From positions 1-42,903 of the IMG/VR virus record IMGVR_UViG_3300021961_000198: a DNA stretch of 42,903 bases; one strand, written 5' to 3'. The notes under the pieces were generated by a model. That model did no database searches. It was given only the letters and a program-made list of their open reading frames with translations, and was not told the DNA's origin. The translations under genes and the position numbers were made by a program. This document shows positions 19,485 to 28,610 of the stretch, in pieces (positions within the stretch are counted from its first letter, which is position 1; each line of letters starts with the position of its first letter). Origin of the DNA: a virus.

Positions 19485-21799
19485 GCACGTCACCCGTTGC
19501 CGACTGGTACCACGAGCGCGACCAGCGCCAAACGTACAGCCCCGACACACGCACGGCGAAGACCGTTGCCGCCATCAACCGACTCGTGCAGACGGGCGAG
19601 GATGCGCGGCAGACGTTCATTGCGACGGCGTGGGAGTGCGTGGCGTACTACACCGGGCGGCAATGGATTGAGTACTCGCGCGGGCTCCAGACCCTTCGAG
19701 ACCTGCCGGCAGACCCTTGGCAAGTCCAGATGGTCCTTAACTACATCCGGCCCGCTGTGGATACCGCCGTTGCAAAGCTGACCCAGCATCAACCGGGTTG
19801 GTTGGTTATCCCGGTCACGGACGACGAAGAGGACACGGAGTCGGCCCGCGCATCTGAGAAGCTGCTGGAGTACCTCTGGCATCAGCTCACAATGGGCAGC
19901 AAGACCCAAGAGCTGATGAAGTGGGCACTCATCACGGGCGTCGGCGTCTTGCGCGTGGATTTTGACACCGGCGCAACGGACATGGTGGGCGGCTCTAATG
20001 CGGACATGGAGGGCAAGGCTCCGGGTCTCCCGTTTGGCGCTGACCCGTCCGAGCCCATGCCGATGGGTGCGGAGTACGAGACGGGCGAAGAGCTGCTTGA
20101 CGGCACGCCTGCTGCGCCATCTGTAAAGGGCTTTCCGTCGCTCGAGGTGGTGCCGCCGTTTTGTGTCGTTTTTGACCCTGGCGCGGCACGCAAGGACTTG
20201 TCCGACTGTCAATGGGCGGCTGAGGTCCGATACCTGCACATCGACGTGATACGCGACCGTTACCCTGCGCTTGCCGAATTTGTCCAACCGGATCGTGCGA
20301 TGGGCGGCGACAACATTGCAGCCACGCTTCTGGCGGACATCCGCACCGATGGCGGCTCCACGAAGGAGCTGACTCTTGACCGCGCTCGCGTCGTGTTCTA
20401 CTACGAGCGACCCGGCCCGCGTCACCCTCGTGGGTACTACGCCGTGACCTCGGGGTCCGTGCTCCTCGAGGAATACGAGGGACTACCCGCCGGTCGCTTG
20501 CCGTTCGTCGTCGTCCGCTACAACTCGATCCCTGGCAAGCTGTTTGGTCAGGGCATGGTTGACGTGGTGCGACCTGTCCAAGACATGCTCAACGGCCAAA
20601 TCAGCAAGCGGCTCGAAGTCGTGGCACTGAACGGCGCCCCGAAGTGGGCTGTGATGAAGGGCTCAATTGACGAGGGCTCGATGACCTCGGCCCCCGGCGA
20701 GACCGTTTTCTACAACCCTGGGACCGTGCCGCCGCAACCCATCCAGTCCCCGCAGGTGAGCCCGCAACATGCGGCCCTGGAGTCGGAAGCCATTCAGCAT
20801 CTCCGCGAGATTTCGGGCATTAACGAGATCACGCAAGGCATCGTCCCGGCGGCTATCAGTGGTCGCGCCGCTCAATGGATGGCAGAGCTTGACGCGACAA
20901 AGCTAGCCCCGACAACGCGCGAACTCGAGGAAGCCTTTAGCGTTGCTGGCTCAATGCTGCTGAAGCTCTGGCGGGATTACATGCCCGTCGAGACAACTAT
21001 TCAGGTAATGGGCAAGTCCTCGAAGCTGGAGGTCTTGGCGTTCGAGTCGCAAGATATCGCAACTACTAACGTCCGCGTGCTTCCTGGCTCGATGGCAGTC
21101 CGCCACCCGTCCGTGAACCGCGAGACGGTCCTAATGCTTGCGAACATGGGCATGTATGGCGACGTAGCCAACGACCCGGAAGCCCGAGCGCGCGTACTAC
21201 AGGAGATGGAGTTCGGTAAGGCTGGCCGTCTTGACGGCGAAGCGGACTCGGAGGCCAAGTACCAGAGGGAGGAAAACTACCAGATTCTCACCGCTGACAT
21301 CGTGGCGTCCTCTGACCCGATGGTGTCACCGCCAAGCCCGGTGAGCGCGCAGCCGTGGGAAGACCACCTTGCCCACATCCGTGAGCTGAAGATGCTGCTG
21401 ACCTCTGACGCGCTACGCGAAGGCGAGGTGGAGCGGTATCAGTGGGCCGTGCGTCACCTTGCCGAGCACGAAGGCTATCTGTCGGGGATGCGTCAAGGCT
21501 ACGAGTGGTGGAAGGAGTTCGCCCCTGACATTGCCGCGAAGATGGTTCCACCGACGCCGCCAGCGCAGCCGCCAGCGCAGCCGCAACCGACGACGCCATT
21601 ACCGCCGCAGGCACCGCCCCCGGCAATGACTGAGGCGATGATTGACCCCGCCACGGGCATGCCAATGGACCCCTTTGGGCCAACGCCTATGCCGATGGAC
21701 CCGTCCATGCCGGTGGGTGAACCGCTGCCAATGGAGTTCGGCATGCCGTCCGTTCGTGGTCCTGGCGTCCCGGCGATGGACCTCAATTCTGGGATGTAG
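19481..21799 (+). CDS. portal protein
   Basis: 772 residues, GTG start in a GTGA overlap. The N-terminal segment YYTGRQWIEYSR, the motif LNYIRPAVDTAVAKLTQHQP and a helix LLEYLWHQLTMGSKTQELMK are characteristic of the portal family in podoviruses. The core ends in the clip and stem region with GMVDVVRPVQDMLNGQISKR, and later ISGINEITQGIVPAAISGRA. The last 90 residues are Pro/Met/Gln-rich and disordered. The portal forms the dodecameric ring through which DNA is packaged and ejected and on which the tail is built. It follows terminase, as usual. Confidence 0.9.
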   Translation: MSTSPVADWYHERDQRQTYSPDTRTAKTVAAINRLVQTGEDARQTFIATAWECVAYYTGRQWIEYSRGLQTLRDLPADPWQVQMVLNYIRPAVDTAVAKLTQHQPGWLVIPVTDDEEDTESARASEKLLEYLWHQLTMGSKTQELMKWALITGVGVLRVDFDTGATDMVGGSNADMEGKAPGLPFGADPSEPMPMGAEYETGEELLDGTPAAPSVKGFPSLEVVPPFCVVFDPGAARKDLSDCQWAAEVRYLHIDVIRDRYPALAEFVQPDRAMGGDNIAATLLADIRTDGGSTKELTLDRARVVFYYERPGPRHPRGYYAVTSGSVLLEEYEGLPAGRLPFVVVRYNSIPGKLFGQGMVDVVRPVQDMLNGQISKRLEVVALNGAPKWAVMKGSIDEGSMTSAPGETVFYNPGTVPPQPIQSPQVSPQHAALESEAIQHLREISGINEITQGIVPAAISGRAAQWMAELDATKLAPTTRELEEAFSVAGSMLLKLWRDYMPVETTIQVMGKSSKLEVLAFESQDIATTNVRVLPGSMAVRHPSVNRETVLMLANMGMYGDVANDPEARARVLQEMEFGKAGRLDGEADSEAKYQREENYQILTADIVASSDPMVSPPSPVSAQPWEDHLAHIRELKMLLTSDALREGEVERYQWAVRHLAEHEGYLSGMRQGYEWWKEFAPDIAAKMVPPTPPAQPPAQPQPTTPLPPQAPPPAMTEAMIDPATGMPMDPFGPTPMPMDPSMPVGEPLPMEFGMPSVRGPGVPAMDLNSGM

Positions 21800-21800
21800 C

Positions 21801-21836
21801 TTGACAAGCGCGCGTGGCATAGTCTCAATATGAGAC
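21801..21836 (+). promoter_or_regulatory. promoter/operator before the scaffold-capsid genes
   Basis: Consensus -35 TTGACA (21801-21806), then CTCAAT (21824-21829) 17 bases on as a possible -10. The perfect palindrome GTCTCA-ATA-TGAGAC (21822-21836) covers the -10, so a bound protein should block or modulate it. Confidence 0.6.
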
Positions 21837-21863
21837 GCGCAAGATGCGTTGGAGCTTAACCGC

Positions 21864-22817
21864 ATGTCCGAAATCGTCACATCCTCCCCTGCCCCCGTTG
21901 CGGCTCCCGCTGCACCGGCTCGCACGGCTAAGACCTTGGCAGAGGCGACGCGCAATGCGATGTCGTCGGACTATGTGCCGTCGAGCGAGTCGGGCGATAG
22001 TGCTCCCGCTGCGCCATCATCGTCTACAGACCCCATGTCGCAGATTGCGGCAGCCGCCGCGTTGACCGAAGCGGCAGCGCGTGGCGATAACCCGCCCGCT
22101 GTCGAGCAGGAAGCGCTTGCCGCAGAGGCTGTGTTGGAAGAGGTCAAGGCGGAAACGGCCAAGCCGGATTTTGGTTTGGTCAAGCACTTCCGCGCCAAGG
22201 CCGACAGCGAGACGCAAGCCCGCATGCGCGCAGAGGCTGAGGTTGGCTTGCTCCGTGACCAGCTCCAGCAGGTCGTGGACTACCTCCAGAAGCAGCAAGC
22301 GCAGCAGTCGGCACCGCCTGAGCCCGCCGCGCCCGAGTACGCAGAAGACGATTACGGCGACCCGGCACTTCAGCAGCTTGCCGCCATGCGCCGCGAGATG
22401 GCCGAGTTCAAGGCGTTAAAGGCCGAACTCGACAACATCAAGAACGAACGCGAGTCCGAGAAGTTCTCTGCCAAGGCCACGGTCATCGAGACCGGGCTGC
22501 GCAAAGACTGGGACGCTGCGAAAAGCAAATACTCCGTGCTGAGCAACCGCGAGCACGCGGGCAAGTTGTGGGACATGGTCAAGGCGAACCCCGGCCTCGG
22601 AGTCGAGGACGCCGCCATCATCCTCCAGCATCGTTTTGGCGAGAGCCGCACCGGGCCTGTCCCGCGAGCATCACAAGCGCCACCCGCGCTCGTGGCTGCG
22701 CCGCCCCGACAAGCACCGCCCCGGCCTCCTCCTGGGGGTACGGCTGCCATGTTGGCACCGCCTGCAAAGATTCGGACGCTTGAAGACGCGAAACGCGCCG
22801 CTATGGCGATGAGGTAG
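21864..22817 (+). CDS. scaffolding protein
   Basis: 317 residues; the ATG at 21864 has GGAG 9 bases upstream, better than a TTG at 21849. The N-terminal third is disordered, Ala/Pro/Ser-rich. Two long coiled-coil stretches follow (RMRAEAEVGLLRDQLQQVVD, then AMRREMAEFKALKAELDNIK) and a Lys/Arg-containing helical end (FSAKATVIETGLRKDWDAAK). The C-terminal 65 residues are Pro-rich with a final basic helix (TLEDAKRAAMAMR), as in scaffold proteins that bind capsid through a basic helix-turn. Position between portal and major capsid protein, high charge and coiled coils make the call sound though not motif-proven. Confidence 0.8.
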   Translation: MSEIVTSSPAPVAAPAAPARTAKTLAEATRNAMSSDYVPSSESGDSAPAAPSSSTDPMSQIAAAAALTEAAARGDNPPAVEQEALAAEAVLEEVKAETAKPDFGLVKHFRAKADSETQARMRAEAEVGLLRDQLQQVVDYLQKQQAQQSAPPEPAAPEYAEDDYGDPALQQLAAMRREMAEFKALKAELDNIKNERESEKFSAKATVIETGLRKDWDAAKSKYSVLSNREHAGKLWDMVKANPGLGVEDAAIILQHRFGESRTGPVPRASQAPPALVAAPPRQAPPRPPPGGTAAMLAPPAKIRTLEDAKRAAMAMR

Positions 22818-22821
22818 ACCA

Positions 22822-24051
22822 ATGGCTGTTCAGACAACCACCACGGCTGATGCGATTCTCAAGGACAACTACATCGGTCCTATTGAGACCATCATCAACG
22901 AGTCCCACCCGCTCCTGAGCGAGACGGAGCAGGACCAAACCAAGTTCACGGGCAAGCGCGTCGTGTTCCCGGTCAAGGTCGCCCGCAACAACGGCGCAGG
23001 CGCGCGTAATACGTCGCTGCCTACCGCTGGCTTCACTGCCACTGAGGATTCAATCGTCACCGCAAAGCGGCTCTTCTCGCGTTTTGAGATTGAAGACACC
23101 CTCATCAGCGCCGCGAGCAACGACCGTGGCTCGTTCGTCGAAGCGGTCACGATGGAGATGGACGGGGCTATTGAGTCCCTGAAGTACGACATCAACCGCC
23201 AGCTCTACGGAAACAAGATTTCCGGCAACTCGAACACTGGCCCCATCACGAAGGTGAACGGCGCGGTTGGTGCGTCGTCCACCATTATCATGGACGACAA
23301 CCACAACATTGAGCCGGGGCAGACCCTCGTGGTCGGCACCACCGCCGAACTGACGGGCACCGGTTCGCCGGTCTTGCTCACGGTTGCAACGGTTTCGGAC
23401 GACGGCGTCACGATCACGTCGGTGTCTCCCGTTACCCTGGTGGATGACGACATCGTTGTGCGCGGCGACGGCACCGGCGTTGCAAATCACGGCTATACCA
23501 ATGAGGTTGCCGGCCTGAGCTTCATCGTCAACGACGAAGACGACGACTTTCAAGGTGTGGACACAGGCAATTATCCGGGCTGGAGCGGCACGGTCAACGA
23601 CAGCGCATCTTTGCGCAACCTCGAACTGCGGCTCATGTTCGCGACTTGCGATCAGGTCAAGCGTAAGAGCGGCTTCGCCCCGACGAAGGTCATCATGCAT
23701 GACTCGATGCGGCGCGAGTACACCGACCTGCTGGTTCAGGACGTACGCTACCAGCCGCAGAAGCTGGAAGGCGGCGTCGAGAAGCTGACCTTCGCAGGCT
23801 TTGACAAGCCGATCGAAATCTTCACCGACCGTCAATGCACGCTCGGCGCGATCTACTTCCTGGGCATGAAGCACATCAAGCAATTCACCCTTCAGCCTTG
23901 GGGCTGGATGGACAAGGACGGGGCCGTGCTGGCTCGCGTGGTCGATAAGCCTAATTACGAGGCTACCTTCCGCAAGTACTTCAACCTTGGAACGCGCATG
24001 CGCAACTCCTCGGGCGTGCTGAAAGACCTCAACTACTCGCTGAACGCTTAA
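22822..24051 (+). CDS. major capsid protein (HK97-like)
   Basis: 409 residues, starting 4 bases after the scaffold gene with GAGG upstream. The N-terminal arm (MAVQTTTTADAILKDNYIGP), the peptidoglycan-unrelated beta pair KRVVFPVKVARNN, and the spine-helix region (FVEAVTMEMDGAIESLKYDI) are followed by P- and A-domain strands and a C-terminal NYEATFRKYFNLGTRMRNSS. A beta-rich insertion (residues about 137-215) with repeated Thr/Val strands looks like an insertion domain. Placement after scaffold and before connector genes is decisive. No protease gene is present, so maturation is probably by conformational change only. Confidence 0.85.
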   Translation: MAVQTTTTADAILKDNYIGPIETIINESHPLLSETEQDQTKFTGKRVVFPVKVARNNGAGARNTSLPTAGFTATEDSIVTAKRLFSRFEIEDTLISAASNDRGSFVEAVTMEMDGAIESLKYDINRQLYGNKISGNSNTGPITKVNGAVGASSTIIMDDNHNIEPGQTLVVGTTAELTGTGSPVLLTVATVSDDGVTITSVSPVTLVDDDIVVRGDGTGVANHGYTNEVAGLSFIVNDEDDDFQGVDTGNYPGWSGTVNDSASLRNLELRLMFATCDQVKRKSGFAPTKVIMHDSMRREYTDLLVQDVRYQPQKLEGGVEKLTFAGFDKPIEIFTDRQCTLGAIYFLGMKHIKQFTLQPWGWMDKDGAVLARVVDKPNYEATFRKYFNLGTRMRNSSGVLKDLNYSLNA

Positions 24052-24074
24052 TCGGCGCGTAGGAGGGCTCTACC

Positions 24075-24731
24075 ATGCCAATTGATACCGCCAACCTGAG
24101 TCAGTCCCTGGAGTACGTCACGCTCCGGGCCAAGGACTTTGACTTTCTCCCGTTCGGGGCCGTCTCCGCCGACGCCGCACTCGCAAGCAAGGCGGCGTTC
24201 GACGTTGGCTTTGCCGGTCTGCTGCTTGGCTCCAACGACGTCACCGTGAGGTGCCAGGAGATCAGCACGTTTGGCGTCAACGGTGCTCTGATGAACACCG
24301 ATGGCGATCTGGCTCACACCGCGTGGGCTGTGCCTCCCGATTTTGACGAGGGCAAGCCGTGTTACGTTCGCGTCTGCTGGGCCAGTGGCTCTACGGACGT
24401 GGCCGACACGGTGCTCTGGAAGGTAACGTACAAGCTCCTGACAGTGAACGTGACCGCCCTGAGCGCCACGGTTACAACGGCGCTTGATACGGTTGTCCCC
24501 GTGGATACGATCCCGCTGGCACAAGCGTATGTGGTTGCTGGCACTCGGGGCGGCACTATCAACGCAAATAAAGTAGGAGCGGCGACCAGCACGCTCTTGC
24601 TTGCGGTGGAGATGGATACCAAGGACACCGACATGTCGGAGGACTTGTATTTCTACGAGCTACAAATCGCCTATCACCGCAAGGTGAAGACGGCGGGACG
24701 TGGGCGCGTGCTCGTCAACCCGTGGCCGTAA
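24075..24731 (+). CDS. putative head decoration or head-associated protein
   Basis: 218 residues with AGGAGGG 7 bases upstream. The protein is almost wholly beta-like with aromatic and Thr/Val strands (KDFDFLPFGAVSADAALASK, NGALMNTDGDLAHTAWAVPP, ATVTTALDTVVPVDTIPLAQ), and DLYFYELQIAYHRKVKTAGR near the end suggests a jelly-roll. Directly after the major capsid protein such proteins are typically capsid decoration or fibre-base components. No family name is certain. Confidence 0.6.
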   Translation: MPIDTANLSQSLEYVTLRAKDFDFLPFGAVSADAALASKAAFDVGFAGLLLGSNDVTVRCQEISTFGVNGALMNTDGDLAHTAWAVPPDFDEGKPCYVRVCWASGSTDVADTVLWKVTYKLLTVNVTALSATVTTALDTVVPVDTIPLAQAYVVAGTRGGTINANKVGAATSTLLLAVEMDTKDTDMSEDLYFYELQIAYHRKVKTAGRGRVLVNPWP

Positions 24732-24741
24732 GAGAGACCGC

Positions 24742-25347
24742 GTGATTCTACTGAACTCCGCAGCGCCACCCCCGGTCATGCTCTCGCAAGAGGGCTGGAC
24801 CAAGCTAAAGGCTCTTGATTGGAACACGACGTACACGCGACGGGTTCAAGAAGGGGCTAGCGATAACGGCTTGCGAGTGGCTTACGACCCAGAGCGCGGG
24901 TGCTGGGTCGTGGCGACACTGCGCAAGGTGCAGGTGGTCAAGCACTTCGGAGTTCAGACGATCACGGAGATGGAGACGGTGCCGTGGGTTTGGGGCGAGT
25001 GGCGTGAAGACCCCACCGACTCTGACACGGCACCGCTGTCCATCGAAGACCCACGGCTGATTCCGTGGATTCAAAAGTCGTCGCTACTCCGCACCGGTCC
25101 AGAGAAGTTTCTGGCCGATGTGGAGTTAGCGCGGCAGAAGAAAGACCGCGAACTTCGCAACGCGGTCATTGACCAGCGGTCATCGGATGACGTGTTCCAG
25201 GCGATGCGGCAGGTCGCGGCGAGGGACAACATCGTTCCGCACCGCAAGACCGGCACAGACGCGAAGAAGATTTCCAGCGCCGGCCTCTGGCAAACAGGGG
25301 CGGCAGCCAAGCCAGCGCGCGGGAGCATCATCTTCGCCAGCGCCTAA
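24742..25347 (+). CDS. hypothetical head/tail-junction protein
   Basis: 201 residues from the GTG at 24742; the frame is open upstream but within the previous gene. The N-terminus ILLNSAAPPPVMLSQEGWTK is followed by strands (GLRVAYDPERGCWVVATLRK) and the tryptophan-rich VPWVWGEWREDP. The C-terminal 90 residues are charged and helical (EKFLADVELARQKKDRELRN, AVIDQRSSDDVFQAMRQVAA). It lies in the slot between capsid and adaptor where podophages place minor virion proteins. Unrecognised otherwise. Confidence 0.6.
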   Translation: MILLNSAAPPPVMLSQEGWTKLKALDWNTTYTRRVQEGASDNGLRVAYDPERGCWVVATLRKVQVVKHFGVQTITEMETVPWVWGEWREDPTDSDTAPLSIEDPRLIPWIQKSSLLRTGPEKFLADVELARQKKDRELRNAVIDQRSSDDVFQAMRQVAARDNIVPHRKTGTDAKKISSAGLWQTGAAAKPARGSIIFASA

Positions 25348-25359
25348 GAGGTTCCGCCC

Positions 25360-26079
25360 ATGGCGCTGACTGTTGCGAACGTCAAGACCCAAGTCCAAGC
25401 TCTGATGGACACGCAGGGCACCGCTGCCGTGTCGTCGGCTGAGTGGCTCACGCTTATCGACTTTGCGGACGACTACGTGTGGCGCGCATTGGTCGGGGTC
25501 AACCCTGACTTCTGGTTGACTGAGACTCGCATCGCATGGCCGTCCGACGTTGATAACGTGGACTTGTCAGGCGCGCAGTACCTGAACGCGAAGCCGTACA
25601 AGATTGTGGCTGTGGACCTCCTGGGGGCTAACGCCGCCGTGAGCACCACAAACCTCCCTATCCGCTGCGCTCCGATGCGGTGGGACGAGCGGTCGATCTA
25701 CCTGATTCAAAACAACGCCCAATACCGCGCGTCGATTACGCCGCTCGCGGGCATTGACAGCCCGCCATACCACTTCATTTTGAAGGACACGGCTGACCTG
25801 TACTTGGCTCCTATCCCGGTGACGGGCACGGTGTTCCAAGTCGGCTACATCCCGCCGCGAGCCACGTTGACCTCTACGTCGGACACCATCCTAGCAGGCA
25901 AAGCGGACGCCTACGGGCAAGCGGTCGTGGCCTACGCCGCCTGGACCCTGAACAACCGCAAGGGCGGCAGCAACCCGCAAGTGGGCTCGATCTGGGGTCA
26001 GTGGGAATCGCAGCTAGCGGCCACGGGCTCCTCGAGGCAGGTAGCTGGCGCGCGCTTCGTCAAATGGGCACGGTGGTAG
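25360..26079 (+). CDS. head-tail adaptor protein
   Basis: 239 residues. The helical start with two buried aromatic segments (LTVANVKTQVQALMDTQGTA, LTLIDFADDYVWRALVGVNP), then DFWLTETRIAWPSD, LNAKPYKIVAVDLL and IRCAPMRWDERSIYL are a pattern often seen in connector adaptors (gp4/gp6-like) of podoviruses. The second half holds beta strands (YHFILKDTADLYLAPIPVTG) and a helical end with GQAVVAYAAWTLNN. It should ring the portal's exit and join the tail. The next gene is the large tail-hub protein, as expected. Confidence 0.7.
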   Translation: MALTVANVKTQVQALMDTQGTAAVSSAEWLTLIDFADDYVWRALVGVNPDFWLTETRIAWPSDVDNVDLSGAQYLNAKPYKIVAVDLLGANAAVSTTNLPIRCAPMRWDERSIYLIQNNAQYRASITPLAGIDSPPYHFILKDTADLYLAPIPVTGTVFQVGYIPPRATLTSTSDTILAGKADAYGQAVVAYAAWTLNNRKGGSNPQVGSIWGQWESQLAATGSSRQVAGARFVKWARW

Positions 26080-26082
26080 GTC

Positions 26083-27981
26083 ATGGCGATGCTGACGCTC
26101 AAAGGCCCTTGGAAGGGCATGGACCTCCGCGAGACCGACGCCGAAGAGGGCACCTATGCGCTCGGCTTCAACGTGGACGTGTCGCAGGGGACGATTCAGG
26201 CTCGCCCGCCGTGGCAATTTGTGAACGAGGACAACCGAGGCAAGTTTCCGGTTGCCACCGTTTTCGACTGCCCCCCGTTTGCGCCCGTCATTCTCGACGC
26301 AAGCAACACAAACGGCGTGCCGCGAGTCTCCGTCACCAACGCGGCCTCACTAGCCTACGTCACCGAAATTGACTGCCCCGACCCTGCGGGGCCGGTTGGC
26401 AGCTATCCCGTTGCCGTCTCATGGGTGCAAGCCTACCTGAACGATGGCGGCGTGGCGGTGCCCGTCGCGCTCCTCGTCACGGCGTATGCCACCTACGTCT
26501 ACGACCCTCGCCTTGTGGCCGGCGCTGCAACGCAGATGCGCGCGCTCGACCCGGCTACCGACGCCTTTCGCGTCAACGCGGTCAACTACTCCTACTGGTC
26601 ATCGGTCCCGCGCGGACCCATTGCGGTCATGCACCAGACGCGCGTCTACTACGCCGGCTTCAACCGCGGCGTCGCGGCAACACTGGCAGCCCCGGTTCCG
26701 GCAAGCCAGTCGAGCAAGATAGAGTCTGTCTTGTCGGCGTCCCGAGCCGAAATCAACCTCAACCCGTCGATGGTGTACTGGTCCGACGAAAGCGACCCCG
26801 CCGGTATTCGCGTGGACCACTTCATCCAAGTGGGCTTTGGCGAGACGGTGACGGGCCTGAACTCGACGGGCGAGGTCTTGCTTGTCTTCACAAACAAAAA
26901 CATCTACGCCCTGACCGGCTACAGCGACGACACCTTCCAACTGTCCCGCGTCGTCACCGGCACCGGCTGCGTGTCGCACCAGTCCATCGTGACCAAAGCG
27001 GGCGTGACCTACTTCGCGTCAACCGACGGCATCTACGCTTTCGGTGGCCTCGGCGCTCCCGAAGCCATCAAGCTCACGGACGGGCTCCAACAGCTCTGGA
27101 CGGGCTGGACGGCGCAGATGGACAACCTGCCCGACCCCATCCGACTGCGCCTACAGGGCACGCTTGGATGGCCGTGGACGTTCGGGCCGGCGCGCTTCCC
27201 CTTCATTCAAGGTCGTGTTTCCAGCACCCGAAACGTCATCGCGTGGTGCATGCCCGTAGAGGGCCGGTCCCTGTTTGATGAGTTCGCGTGCTTGCTGGTG
27301 TACGACCTGAAGCGGCGCGGGTGGAACATCTGGTCCATGTCCGAGGGCGACGACATCTACGACATTGTGGAAGTGGGCGGCATGACCCTGGGTCTCGGCG
27401 CTGAAGGCGGCATGTTCCGTCTTGCGCCGACCACCACGAAGGACGGGTCGTTAGTGAGCGTGGGCGTCCCTATGTTCTGGGCCTCCCAACGCATCGCCCC
27501 CGAAGAGGACGAGTTCCGCCAGTGCCGGTCGGTGCGTTTCAAGGCGCTAAGTGCGGGCGTGTTCGCCACGACACAGAGCGGGACGCCGGTCACGGCGGGT
27601 TCTGATGCCGTGGCTATTGACCTTCCCATGTCGTGCATCGAGGGCGAAGAGGCGTCTTGGGACGTGGTTGACGACGCAGGCGTGGTGAACTCCTACGACG
27701 AAAGAATCACGCGGACGCAAGCCTTCAATACCAAGGGCACGACCGCGCTACACCCGAACCCGGATGGTTCGGCCTTTTACGGCTCGGCGGTGTGGGGCAC
27801 CGGCGTCTGGACGCCGCTTGATTGGTACACGTCCCGCTTGGACGTCAACATCACGTCGCGATGGTTCCGCATCGCCATCATCGACGACCCCTACACGAGT
27901 GTCAGCGGCATCAGGGCGAACGCCGTGAACGTCGCGAGCATCACGTTAGAGCTCGGCTCGCCCGAGAGCCCGAACCGATGA
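26083..27981 (+). CDS. tail hub/nozzle-like beta-propeller protein
   Basis: 632 residues, beginning GPWKGMDLRETDAEEGTYAL, which resembles the N-termini of podoviral gp10-type tail-hub proteins (G-x-x-x-x-D followed by A-L/A-x-N). Repeated beta-rich units with Tyr/Trp and Asp-Gly turns follow, for example EVLLVFTNKNIYALTGYSDD and GVTYFASTDGIYAFGGLGAP, as in beta-propellers. These build the six-copy short tail below the adaptor and close the head. It fits after the adaptor. The homology is judged by layout and repeat shape, not by search. Confidence 0.68.
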   Translation: MAMLTLKGPWKGMDLRETDAEEGTYALGFNVDVSQGTIQARPPWQFVNEDNRGKFPVATVFDCPPFAPVILDASNTNGVPRVSVTNAASLAYVTEIDCPDPAGPVGSYPVAVSWVQAYLNDGGVAVPVALLVTAYATYVYDPRLVAGAATQMRALDPATDAFRVNAVNYSYWSSVPRGPIAVMHQTRVYYAGFNRGVAATLAAPVPASQSSKIESVLSASRAEINLNPSMVYWSDESDPAGIRVDHFIQVGFGETVTGLNSTGEVLLVFTNKNIYALTGYSDDTFQLSRVVTGTGCVSHQSIVTKAGVTYFASTDGIYAFGGLGAPEAIKLTDGLQQLWTGWTAQMDNLPDPIRLRLQGTLGWPWTFGPARFPFIQGRVSSTRNVIAWCMPVEGRSLFDEFACLLVYDLKRRGWNIWSMSEGDDIYDIVEVGGMTLGLGAEGGMFRLAPTTTKDGSLVSVGVPMFWASQRIAPEEDEFRQCRSVRFKALSAGVFATTQSGTPVTAGSDAVAIDLPMSCIEGEEASWDVVDDAGVVNSYDERITRTQAFNTKGTTALHPNPDGSAFYGSAVWGTGVWTPLDWYTSRLDVNITSRWFRIAIIDDPYTSVSGIRANAVNVASITLELGSPESPNR

Positions 27982-28610
27982 CGCAGTCCCGCTACGTCGC
28001 GCCGGTTTCGGGCGGGGCCATTGGCCTTGGCTTCGCTCCTCAGCGTCTCAACCGAGTGGCGCAAGGTTCACTCCCTGCGATGCGCAACGGCATCGGTCTG
28101 GGCGAAGCGCAGGACCGCATTGCTGCACTCGGCCACGTCGTGCTTCCCGGCCAGTCCATCGAGGACGCTATCCGCGCGGTCACAGGGACCATCTCGGGCA
28201 GCGAGGGTGCGCGCATCTTCGTCTCTGAGGGTGACTACGACATCGGCGCGGCGGGCCTGTCCATTGCGTTCACGCGCCTGGAGATCATCGCTCTCGCACC
28301 GGGCAAGACCGTGCTTCGCCGCATGGTGACGCCAACCGCCCCCATCTTCACGCTATCGGGCTCACGGCTACGGCTGCAAGGGCTGAGGCTTAAAGACTCG
28401 CTCAACACGGGTTACGACACGGTGCGGGTTACGGGCGACTACTGCGAGGTTGTCGAGTGCCACTTTGATGGGGCGTCGTCGGCGGTGGAGCTGGCAAGCG
28501 CGGACTACTGCGTGGTGCGGGATTGTCTCTTTGAAAACGTCACGTCCGTCACCGTGGACATCACAGGCACTTCGAGCGGCTACGTCGTCGCGAACAATAG
28601 GACCGTCTGA
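27978..28610 (+). CDS. beta-helix tail-spike-like protein
   Basis: 210 residues; the ATG at 27978 overlaps the previous stop (ATGA). The sequence VLPGQSIEDAIRAVTGTISG is the start typical of pectate-lyase-like spike proteins (a catalytic or shaft domain introduced by IEDAI). The following rungs (ARIFVSEGDYDIGAAGLSIA, KTVLRRM, GSRLRLQGLRLKDS, NTGYDTVRVTGDYCEVVECH, ASADYCVVRDCLFENVTSVT) show the repeated V/I/L-x-N/D-x pattern of a right-handed parallel beta-helix. It would be short for an enzyme spike and may be a tail-associated adhesin. Role from fold only. Confidence 0.65.
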   Translation: MTQSRYVAPVSGGAIGLGFAPQRLNRVAQGSLPAMRNGIGLGEAQDRIAALGHVVLPGQSIEDAIRAVTGTISGSEGARIFVSEGDYDIGAAGLSIAFTRLEIIALAPGKTVLRRMVTPTAPIFTLSGSRLRLQGLRLKDSLNTGYDTVRVTGDYCEVVECHFDGASSAVELASADYCVVRDCLFENVTSVTVDITGTSSGYVVANNRTV

